A stretch of 37,319 nucleotides of DNA from Bacteroidota bacterium (lineage in GTDB: Bacteria > Bacteroidota > Bacteroidia > Bacteroidales > UBA5342): assembly GCA_003249935.1 (NCBI GenBank), contig QKHT01000067.1:1-37319 (forward strand). The letters run 5' to 3'. Below, piece by piece: positions 1 to 6,817 of the stretch. The position numbers and the translations under genes were made by a program. The first letter of the stretch is position 1. The number at the start of each line of letters is the position of its first letter. The notes below the pieces were generated by a model. The model worked only from the letters and a program-made list of their open reading frames with translations, was not told where the DNA came from and did no database searches.

Positions 1-447
1 CTGATATTTTGAGTTCCACAAATCGAAATTGTCGTGATGGTTGGCCATGCCCACAATGTATTTTGCGCCAGATTCTACAAACAAATCCACCAGTTCCTGG
101 GCATCGAATTTTTCGCCTTTCCAAAGGTTGATAATGTCTTTGTAACCAAATTTTGACGGATGTCCGTAATGTTCAATATGGTATTTGTAATGAGGATGCC
201 CTTCGATGTACATGTTTCGTGCATACCAGTCGCCTACTGCCGGTACGGTGTAGGCATTCCAGCAAACCCAGATACCGAACTTGGCTTTGCCAAACCATTC
301 GGGGGTTTCATATTGCTGAAGCGATTTAACAGTTGGTTCAAAATCCTTAGGCTTCTCAGTACAAGCCATTAAAAGACTCACGGTCAAAACCGAAACGACT
401 TTTTTCGATGTAAACGATAATTTGAAGGAACTTAAATTTAATTTCAT
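1..447 (-). CDS. GH29 alpha-L-fucosidase lipoprotein, N-terminal part (cut by window edge)
   Basis: This is the first 149 codons of a gene that runs off the left edge. The protein begins MKLNLSSFKLSF and has a hydrophobic stretch ending in SLLMAC, a lipobox, so it should be a lipid-anchored exported protein. After the signal the sequence closely parallels the complete GH29 enzyme at 3829-5361: both share KFGIW, GDWYARNMYIEG, YKYH, EHYGHPSK and the block HHDNFDLW. GH29 enzymes release alpha-L-fucose by a retaining mechanism; the catalytic aspartate would lie beyond the window. The start is the ATG just after the lipobox-bearing N terminus, with 38 nt between it and the stop of the glycyl radical enzyme gene, so the two are probably co-transcribed. 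The difference from its paralogue is the lipid anchor. The GH29 call is firm; the exact substrate is not. Confidence 0.88.
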   Translation of the reverse strand, partial: MKLNLSSFKLSFTSKKVVSVLTVSLLMACTEKPKDFEPTVKSLQQYETPEWFGKAKFGIWVCWNAYTVPAVGDWYARNMYIEGHPHYKYHIEHYGHPSKFGYKDIINLWKGEKFDAQELVDLFVESGAKYIVGMANHHDNFDLWNSKYQ

Positions 448-485
448 ATATCCGATATGTTAGTAGTTAGTAGAAAATATAGCTC

Positions 486-2756
486 TTACAGATTCTTATA
501 GTTCACACGCTCAATAAACTCTTTCTGAAAACGTTTGTCCATGGTAACAAAATGGCTCGAATAGCCGGTTACTTTTACGTTGATGTCGTGGTATTCGGGA
601 TTCTCGGGATGATTCATGGCATCTTCCAATACCGATAAATCTACCAAGTTGAAATTAATTTGAACTCCGCCTTTGCGGAAGAAATTTTGAGAAAAGGCAT
701 CCATCAATTTTCCTGAATCGACTCCTGCTTTGAAGAAGTTTGGTGTAAGTTCAATCTGGAACGAACCACCCTGATATTTCGCGAAATCAAGTTTACAGAA
801 CGATTCAACAGTGGCTGCAATGCCATTTTTGTTACGACCGTGCATTGGGTTCATACCGTGTGCCAATGGTTCTGCCGCTTTTCTGCCGTCGGGTGTTGCG
901 CCCATCATTGGGCCGGCGTAGGTGTGCCCCATGTACTGGAACAACGATGGGCGGAAACAGAACCCTTTGATGTTGCGCTTGCTTTCCAATATCTCGCGCA
1001 CGTTTTCCGAAACACGAATCGCCATCGCATCGCTATCATTCTCATCGTTCCCAAATTTCGAACAGTTTAAGAAATGTTGGCGCATAATTTCATTGCCTTC
1101 CCAGTCATTTTCAATTGCCGCCTGCATTTCGGCAAGCGTGTATTTTTTGTCCTCGAAAATCAGTTTTTTGATAGCGTACAACGAGTCGGAAACATTGGGT
1201 ACTCCCAATACATTTACCGAAGTATAGTTGTATCGAACCGCTCCAATGTCGGTGCAATCTTTTCCCTTTTCGATGCAATCGTGCATGCAAAACGAAGTCA
1301 CCATTTCGGGCCAAACTTTTGCCTGCCATTTGTAGGTCGCATTTTTAAAATCGACCAAGGCGTTTGCTGTTTTGTCAACTTCTTCAATATAGAAGTTCCA
1401 TAGTTTTTCAAACAAATCTACATTTTGCTCGATGCTCATTTGAATAGCGCGCTGCATCGGTTTTATCAATACCAAACTGTTCACGTCCTGATCGTTGTAT
1501 TCGGTTCCAACCCCGCAATACCACTGGCACCCGCTGTACGACACATTCCAGGCATCTTCGGGTTTGTAGCCGCTGCGTATTTCGCTGGCTTTTAAAACAT
1601 CGTAATTCACCAGCGTTGGTACGCCGCATCCATGGCGGGTTAAAATGTCGTTGGCATAGGCATAAAACTCCGGATTCATTTCAGGATGCCACATTACGCC
1701 TAAATGATTGATTCCGCCCACTAAATCGTAAGCTTCGAGGCAAACCCAGCTCATTTCGTTGGTGGCATCGCTGCCATCTTGCAAACGACCGCCAAGAGCA
1801 GTGTAGCTTCCGTATTTAATATACATTTCACCGACGATTTCGCGGGCTTCTTGCCGTGTAATATTGCCTTTTTCGATGTCGCTTCTGTAATAGTCGATTA
1901 ACAACTGATCTGTTCTGCCGTAACCGTTTCCATGCCCGTGCATGCGTTCTACAACCTGATACATCCAAATCCACTGCACCGCTTCGTGTAATGTTTTAGG
2001 TGCACGCTTTGCTAATGCCTCGCAAGTTTGGGCAACCGAGAGGTAAAGATTTATTTGTTCGTTATTGGTTTCATTTTCGGCCAGTTGTTTGGCTTTTTCG
2101 GCATGGCGACTGATATATCGGATGATTGATTCTATTATTATTTCAGAACCGGTCAGGTAATCTATTTTTTCCTGATCGTTATTCTCTTGATGTATTTTCT
2201 TGTACTTTCTAACTTTTTCCAACAATCCGGGCCAACCTAATTTTAGACCAATACTTAAATCGGGACAAGTATGGGTAAAGCTGATTCCTCCGGCACCCAA
2301 CTCGCGTGCTAAAAAGCCGGCTTCCTTTTGTTCGTCGGGATACTGAAAATGTCGTGCTTCGTCGAGTTGCCAGTGAAATTCACCAACAATGGTTTCGTTT
2401 TCATACACTTCAGCCGGACTGTGATCGATGAAAAACGCATAATCTTTTGCCCAGTTTAGTGCGGTGTATTCAAAACCTTCTTTACGCGATGGAATTTCCT
2501 GAGTATAAGGGAAAGCCATTCCATTATCGACCCTTGCACTGTGATCGCCAATTTCGATGCGGTGTTCAGTATCGGCATGTTCGCCGGTTGCAGGAGCAAA
2601 CGTTGAGGCTTTACCCGACCAGTGATAAACCAAAAACTCGGCATTGTCGCACAATACGTGGCGCTTTTGGCCGATTACCAATTGTAATCGACGATCGATT
2701 AAGGACTGTATACGGCTGTCCGGCATAAACTTCTTCTGAACCTTTGACTCCTTCAT
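486..2756 (-). CDS. Glycyl radical enzyme of unassigned subfamily (PFL/glycerol-dehydratase superfamily)
   Basis: A 756-residue glycyl radical enzyme. The C-terminal radical loop is visible (NVKVTGYSSHF, radical Gly about residue 731, 25 residues from the end), with Lys replacing the usual Arg of the VRVxGY motif. The thiyl cysteine is about residue 410 in SGCQWYCG, with a second Cys at 414. Known dehydratases of this superfamily have Cys-x-Glu here and pyruvate formate-lyase has Cys-Cys; this protein has neither, so I do not assign propanediol dehydratase or formate-lyase. Placement between two fucosidase units suggests a role in fermenting a deoxy-sugar product, but that is inference. No radical-SAM activase is in the window. 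I chose the ATG at 2756 (MKESKVQ); the longer reading from GTG 2783 would start inside the candidate -7 box and adds a hydrophobic leader not expected in a cytoplasmic enzyme. Confidence 0.85.
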   Translation of the reverse strand: MKESKVQKKFMPDSRIQSLIDRRLQLVIGQKRHVLCDNAEFLVYHWSGKASTFAPATGEHADTEHRIEIGDHSARVDNGMAFPYTQEIPSRKEGFEYTALNWAKDYAFFIDHSPAEVYENETIVGEFHWQLDEARHFQYPDEQKEAGFLARELGAGGISFTHTCPDLSIGLKLGWPGLLEKVRKYKKIHQENNDQEKIDYLTGSEIIIESIIRYISRHAEKAKQLAENETNNEQINLYLSVAQTCEALAKRAPKTLHEAVQWIWMYQVVERMHGHGNGYGRTDQLLIDYYRSDIEKGNITRQEAREIVGEMYIKYGSYTALGGRLQDGSDATNEMSWVCLEAYDLVGGINHLGVMWHPEMNPEFYAYANDILTRHGCGVPTLVNYDVLKASEIRSGYKPEDAWNVSYSGCQWYCGVGTEYNDQDVNSLVLIKPMQRAIQMSIEQNVDLFEKLWNFYIEEVDKTANALVDFKNATYKWQAKVWPEMVTSFCMHDCIEKGKDCTDIGAVRYNYTSVNVLGVPNVSDSLYAIKKLIFEDKKYTLAEMQAAIENDWEGNEIMRQHFLNCSKFGNDENDSDAMAIRVSENVREILESKRNIKGFCFRPSLFQYMGHTYAGPMMGATPDGRKAAEPLAHGMNPMHGRNKNGIAATVESFCKLDFAKYQGGSFQIELTPNFFKAGVDSGKLMDAFSQNFFRKGGVQINFNLVDLSVLEDAMNHPENPEYHDINVKVTGYSSHFVTMDKRFQKEFIERVNYKNL

Positions 2757-2782
2757 GATAAATAAGATAAAAAATACAAACA

Positions 2783-2790
2783 CAAAGTTG
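2783..2790 (-). promoter_or_regulatory. Candidate -7 promoter box for the glycyl radical enzyme unit
   Basis: On the minus strand this reads CAACTTTG, one base from the Bacteroidota -7 consensus TAnnTTTG. It ends 26 nt before the chosen ATG and lies 41 nt downstream of the shared 15-bp motif. No clear -33 TTTG is visible, as might be expected for an activator-dependent promoter. Confidence 0.4.
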
Positions 2791-2830
2791 TAGCAATTCG
2801 GAGAAAAAACCTTTGGATTATTGTTTTAAA

Positions 2831-2846
2831 AAGTTGGACAATCTTA
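2831..2846 (-). promoter_or_regulatory. Probable AraC-type operator, copy 1 (glycyl radical enzyme side)
   Basis: Minus strand reads TAAGATTGTCCAACTT. The first 15 bases match the copy at 3731-3745 at 14 positions, in the same orientation relative to the downstream gene and with nearly the same distance to the -7 box (41 versus 40 nt). Nineteen bases upstream is a weaker GATNNTCCA-like half-site, so a tandem direct-repeat AraC site is possible. Confidence 0.6.
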
Positions 2847-2861
2847 TAATCTGTGGATTAT
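2846..2861. repeat. Short inverted repeat upstream of the glycyl radical enzyme
   Basis: ATAATC-TGTG-GATTAT, a perfect 6-bp inverted repeat that abuts operator copy 1. It may be part of the regulatory region; it is short enough to be chance. Confidence 0.3.
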
Positions 2862-2904
2862 CGGTTGCGTTTTGAATCTTTTTTGAATTAGTGAGGTCTC
2901 TTTA

Positions 2905-3726
2905 CTAAGGTAATCTTCGGTTAAATTGTTTTCGGTATTTGCCCGGACTGATAGTGTAAATTTTCGAAAATGTGCGCGAAAAATAGGCTTCATCTTCGTA
3001 GCCGGTGTCAAATGCAATCTCCTTTACGGTTCTGTTTGTATAAACCAGTTGTCTAATGGCTTCCTCCATACGCATTTGCCTTATATAATTCAATGGTGAA
3101 ACATGAAAGCTTTTAGTGAAAAGCCGGTGGAAATAGTTTGGCGATAGAAAACAAACTTCAGCAATTTGTTTCAAACTTATTACTTGTGTAAAATTATTGC
3201 TTATGAATTCAAGTGCCGGCAGTAATCGCAAAATTGAACTTTCGTTGTCGACTAATATTTGATTGTTTAGCCGGAATATTTGTGCAATCGCAAATTGTAT
3301 TAACGATTGTATTTCGAGTTGTGCAATGCGCGAATCTGCTTCATTTAATCTTTTTAAAAAGTATGGGTTATATACTCTGAATAATGGTATAAAAGATTGA
3401 TGCTGCTCGAGGTTAAGTAACTGAACCGATGGTATAAATTGTAAGATATAATTAAAATAGACAGAGTCGGGCTTAAAATGTACCCAGTCGACTACCATTT
3501 TCTTTATGCATTTCTGCGACTGTATCACATTTCCGTTTATGAAGTATAAGTTGGGTCCTACTAAATCGTAAATTCCTTTTTTGTCGGATATAGTTGCATG
3601 GCCTTGGCGGATATAGTACAACTTGAAGCATTTGTCGATATCGTTGGCAGGTTTGTTCCATTCGGTTCCACCGCAGTACGAACCTCCCATTAGTAATTTG
3701 ATATTTGAATTGAAGCTAATGCTCAT
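2905..3726 (-). CDS. AraC-family transcriptional regulator
   Basis: A 273-residue one-component regulator. The N-terminal part (about 1-160) is the sugar-sensing cupin-like half of AraC/MelR-type proteins, beginning MSISFNSN and containing LYYIRQGHATISDKKG. The C-terminal part (about 172-270) is a double helix-turn-helix: SLKQIAEVCFLSPNYFHRLF, then TVKEIAFDTGYEDEAYFSRT and the terminal SPGKYRKQF. The length fits the family. The gene sits upstream of the glycyl radical enzyme on the same strand and is divergent from the fucosidase; both target units carry the same 15-bp motif. The likely effector is a sugar released by the fucosidases, possibly L-fucose, but this is inferred from neighbours only. 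Confidence 0.9.
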   Translation of the reverse strand: MSISFNSNIKLLMGGSYCGGTEWNKPANDIDKCFKLYYIRQGHATISDKKGIYDLVGPNLYFINGNVIQSQKCIKKMVVDWVHFKPDSVYFNYILQFIPSVQLLNLEQHQSFIPLFRVYNPYFLKRLNEADSRIAQLEIQSLIQFAIAQIFRLNNQILVDNESSILRLLPALEFISNNFTQVISLKQIAEVCFLSPNYFHRLFTKSFHVSPLNYIRQMRMEEAIRQLVYTNRTVKEIAFDTGYEDEAYFSRTFSKIYTISPGKYRKQFNRRLP

Positions 3727-3730
3727 ATCG

Positions 3731-3745
3731 TAAGATTATCCAACT
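3731..3745 (+). promoter_or_regulatory. Probable AraC-type operator, copy 2 (fucosidase side)
   Basis: Plus strand reads TAAGATTATCCAACT, 14/15 identical to the copy upstream of the glycyl radical enzyme. It begins 4 nt upstream of the AraC gene start and ends 40 nt before the candidate -7 box of the fucosidase gene, so bound regulator could activate the fucosidase and also control its own gene. Confidence 0.6.
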
Positions 3746-3785
3746 AATTGCAATGATAGTGAAATTTTTAAATATGGCAATGCTT

Positions 3786-3793
3786 TAGTTTTG
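3786..3793 (+). promoter_or_regulatory. Candidate -7 promoter box for the fucosidase-permease unit
   Basis: TAGTTTTG fits the Bacteroidota -7 consensus TAnnTTTG exactly and lies 35 nt before the fucosidase ATG. No TTTG is seen in the -33 region, which suits an activator-dependent promoter. Confidence 0.5.
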
Positions 3794-3828
3794 CATTATT
3801 AAAAACTGTTAATGTTAAATAACTAGTT

Positions 3829-5361
3829 ATGAAAGTCCTTTTTTTATTTTGCACTGTCTTTTTTTACTGTGTGGCTAATGGGCAGCCAAAATCGTTCGAT
3901 AGCTCATGGAAATCGCTCGAAAATTATCGTTGTCCCGATTGGTTTCGTGATGCCAAATTTGGAATATGGACTTGCTGGAATCCCTACACAGTACCAGCTG
4001 CCGGCGATTGGTACGCTCGGAATATGTATATCGAAGGTTCACGCCAATACAAATATCACCTGGAACATTACGGTCACCCCTCGAAAGTGGGATACAAAGA
4101 CATTGTGGAGATGTGGAAGGGCGAAAAGTTTGATCCGGAGAGTTTAGTTGCTTTGTTTAAAGAGGCAGGAGCCAAATATATTGTAGCAATGGCTATGCAT
4201 CACGATAATTTTGACCTGTGGGATTCGAAGCACCACGAATGGAACAGCGTGAACCACGGACCACATCAAAATATTATTGGCAAATGGGAAACCGCAGTTC
4301 GTAAATCGGGTTTGCGATGGGGCGTTACTTCGCATCTCGAACGAAGCTGGAATTGGTTTGCCGTGAATAAAGGTGCTGATAAAGAAGGCGAGTATGCCGG
4401 AGTTCCATATGATGGCAACGATCCAAAGTATGCCGGATTGTATTTCAAAAAATACGAGGGTTTTTCCGAAAATGGTCCTCACTATGCTATGAACCCACCT
4501 GCGGAGGTCATTGAAGACTATTTTTTAAGGGAAAAAGATTTGCTCGACCAGCACAAACCCGACCTTTTTTATTTTGATGGAGGTATTCCTTTTGGAGAAA
4601 CCGGTCGTAAACTGATGGCGTATTATTACAATACGAACATGAAAAATAATAAGGGAAAATTAGAAGCCGTGATGAATATCAAAAACTATGGAGGTACTCA
4701 ACCATATCATGGCGACCAAATACGAGATGGCGTTGCGGTTGAAGATGTGGAACGCGGTCAGTTATCGGGTATTAGTGCGTTGCCATGGCAAACCGACGAT
4801 TCGATTGGTGATTGGTTTTGGACCAATGGCGATAAATACAATTCACCTAAATACGTCATCGACCAGTTGGTAGACATTGTCAGTAAAAATGGAAATCTGC
4901 TATTGAATGTGCCGCCAAGAGCCGATGGTACATTGGATGATAAAGCCGTAGCTCTTCTAAAAGAAATTGGCAAATGGCTCAAAGTTAATGGCGAAGGCAT
5001 CTACGGAACCCGCCCTTATACAATATTTGGCGAAGGTCCAACTTTGGCAAACGGCGGACATTTTAAACGAATGGCCGAACTCACTGCCCTGGATTTTCGA
5101 TTTACAACCAAAGGCGATACTATATTTGCTTTTGCTTGTGGGAAACCGGAGTCGAAAGTTGTAATCAAAGCTTTTTCAACTTATAATTTTCATAAAATTA
5201 AATCGGTTGAGTTGTTAGGTACTTCTGGAAAGTTGACTTTTACACAGAGTCAAGGTAATTTGGAGATTATGTTGCCAAAAGAACTACCTTCGGATTATGC
5301 CGTTTGCTTTAAAATTGTGCCTTTGCTGAATAATGTCCCAACTTCTTTATCGAAATATTAA
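3829..5361 (+). CDS. GH29 alpha-L-fucosidase, secreted
   Basis: A 510-residue exported alpha-L-fucosidase. Residues 1-18 form a Sec signal (MKVLFLFCTVFFYCVANG) without a lipobox, so the protein should be periplasmic. The (beta/alpha)8 catalytic domain includes KFGIWTCWNPY, the HHDNFDLWDSKHHEWNS block that lines the fucose pocket in GH29, and FYFDGG, where Asp250 is the expected nucleophile. Residues about 335-380 contain the conserved GNLLLNVPPRADGT segment, followed by a C-terminal beta-domain. The length is usual for GH29. The permease gene starts 11 nt after the stop, so enzyme and transporter form one unit. It is a close paralogue of the truncated lipoprotein at 1-447 in inverted orientation. 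Linkage specificity cannot be read from the sequence. Confidence 0.93.
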   Translation: MKVLFLFCTVFFYCVANGQPKSFDSSWKSLENYRCPDWFRDAKFGIWTCWNPYTVPAAGDWYARNMYIEGSRQYKYHLEHYGHPSKVGYKDIVEMWKGEKFDPESLVALFKEAGAKYIVAMAMHHDNFDLWDSKHHEWNSVNHGPHQNIIGKWETAVRKSGLRWGVTSHLERSWNWFAVNKGADKEGEYAGVPYDGNDPKYAGLYFKKYEGFSENGPHYAMNPPAEVIEDYFLREKDLLDQHKPDLFYFDGGIPFGETGRKLMAYYYNTNMKNNKGKLEAVMNIKNYGGTQPYHGDQIRDGVAVEDVERGQLSGISALPWQTDDSIGDWFWTNGDKYNSPKYVIDQLVDIVSKNGNLLLNVPPRADGTLDDKAVALLKEIGKWLKVNGEGIYGTRPYTIFGEGPTLANGGHFKRMAELTALDFRFTTKGDTIFAFACGKPESKVVIKAFSTYNFHKIKSVELLGTSGKLTFTQSQGNLEIMLPKELPSDYAVCFKIVPLLNNVPTSLSKY

Positions 5362-5372
5362 TAATCCCGTGA

Positions 5373-6632
5373 ATGAAAGAGAATGCTAAATTATTCGATT
5401 CGCGATTTGTGTGGCCATTCGTGCTGGTAACAACATTGTTCTTAATTTGGGGTATCCCCAACAATCTCAACGATATCCTTATTCGTCAGTTTATGAAATC
5501 GTTCGAAATAAATCGTTTAAATGCAGGCTTGGTACAATCTGCTTTTTATATGGGATATTTTCTGATTCCTATTCCGGCAGCGGCCTTTATGCGTAAATAT
5601 GGCTATAAATCGGGTTTAATATTTGGAATGTTATTGTTTGGTTTTGGTACTATTTTATTTTGGCCTTCGGCATTTATTGGCAAGTATATTTTCTTTTTGG
5701 GATCGTTGTTTATTATTGCCAGCGGATTGGCATTTCTTGAACTCGGTGCCAATGCGTTTATTGTTGAACTTGGCGACCCGAAAACTTCCGAGCGCCGTTT
5801 GAATTTTTCGCAGGCTTTTAATCCGATTGGAGCAGTTCTCGGGGTGCTAATCGGTACTCTTTTTATCTTTTCAGGAATTGAACCCGACGAAAAGGCGGTG
5901 GAGCTAATGAAAAATGCCGGAACCTACGATCATTTTCTGACCAGCGAAATCATGCGTGTGGTGAAACCTTATTTAATACTCGGAACGGTTGTGTTGATCT
6001 GGACATTGTTGATGGCCAAAGCCCGATTTCCGAAAGTTGAGGTTGAACACAACGATGCTGGTGGCGGCAATTACCGCGAATTATTGAAGCATCCTCATTT
6101 CGTGAAAGCCGTTATCTCGCAGTTTTTGTACAACGGTGCGCAGGTAGGTACCTGGAGTTTCTTTATTCAGTATGTACTGGACTATACCGGCCAGGGCGAA
6201 AAGTTTGCCGGATTCATGCTTACAGGAACATTGCTGGCTTTTGGTGCCGGACGGTTCTCTGCTACTTATTTCATGAAATTTATTGCTCCGGCAAAGCTGA
6301 TGGGGTTTTACGCCGTAGCAAACATGATATTGGTAAGTATTGGAGTCTTATTCCCGGGCTGGATTGGCGTTTGGTGCATTTTTTCAACCAGTTTCTTCAT
6401 GTCGTTGATGTACCCGACCAATTTTGCTTCAGGGGTAAAAGGGTTAGGAAATCTTACAAAAGCAGGGGGTTCCGTATTGGTAATGTCCATTGTCGGTGGT
6501 GCCGTTTTTCCACCGTTAATGGGGCTTTTGGCCGAACAAACCACTATGGCTTTTGCTATGGTTTTACCTTTACTCTGTTATGTGTATATTACCTTTTATG
6601 CATTTGATAGTTTAAGAATGCATCGACTGTAA
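5373..6632 (+). CDS. fucP: FucP-like sugar:proton symporter (MFS, FHS family)
   Basis: A 419-residue integral membrane protein with about twelve hydrophobic segments. It matches the fucose/galactose/glucose (FHS) branch of the major facilitator superfamily: LIWGIPNNLNDILIRQF near the N terminus holds Asp34, and FLELGANAFIVELG holds Glu123. These line up with the two acidic residues used for proton-coupled fucose transport in E. coli FucP. The segment RLNFSQAFNPIGAVLG is also typical of the family. It follows the fucosidase by 11 nt and should bring the liberated sugar into the cytoplasm. L-fucose is the likely substrate from context; other FHS members carry glucose, galactose or N-acetylglucosamine, so the symbol is provisional. 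Confidence 0.85.
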   Translation: MKENAKLFDSRFVWPFVLVTTLFLIWGIPNNLNDILIRQFMKSFEINRLNAGLVQSAFYMGYFLIPIPAAAFMRKYGYKSGLIFGMLLFGFGTILFWPSAFIGKYIFFLGSLFIIASGLAFLELGANAFIVELGDPKTSERRLNFSQAFNPIGAVLGVLIGTLFIFSGIEPDEKAVELMKNAGTYDHFLTSEIMRVVKPYLILGTVVLIWTLLMAKARFPKVEVEHNDAGGGNYRELLKHPHFVKAVISQFLYNGAQVGTWSFFIQYVLDYTGQGEKFAGFMLTGTLLAFGAGRFSATYFMKFIAPAKLMGFYAVANMILVSIGVLFPGWIGVWCIFSTSFFMSLMYPTNFASGVKGLGNLTKAGGSVLVMSIVGGAVFPPLMGLLAEQTTMAFAMVLPLLCYVYITFYAFDSLRMHRL

Positions 6633-6762
6633 CAGGAAAAGTTATTGATTCCTCCGCTTCATTTGCGGTTCAACCATAAACCAGTTGGTATTAGAACCGG
6701 ATATACTTTGCAAGGTGTTTTCGCAATATTTTGCAATAACAATAGTTGTTTTGTGTTAAAAT

Positions 6763-6801
6763 GGCCACACAAGCATAAATGCATTGTATGGCCGTTTTTT
6801 T
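6763..6801 (+). terminator. Rho-independent terminator after the permease gene
   Basis: An imperfect hairpin with GGCCA/TGGCC at its base, ACAA/TTGT and GCAT/ATGC in the upper stem, one mismatch and one bulge, followed by G and seven T residues. It lies 130 nt after the permease stop. Four A residues before the stem could let it also serve the convergent GH105 gene. The remaining 6633-6762 shows no gene. Confidence 0.7.
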
Positions 6802-6817
6802 GTTATAAGTATTTTAA

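Noticed and set aside
160..372. 70-codon plus-strand open frame at the left end
   Set aside because: Antisense to the GH29 lipoprotein gene, which has a clear signal peptide and family motifs.
486..2756. Assignment as propanediol dehydratase because of the fucose setting
   Set aside because: The Cys-x-Glu motif needed for that chemistry is absent.
2757..2783. GTG start for the glycyl radical enzyme, giving MFVFFILFI before MKESKVQ
   Set aside because: It lies in the candidate -7 box and would add a hydrophobic leader to a cytoplasmic enzyme; ATG 2756 is preferred.
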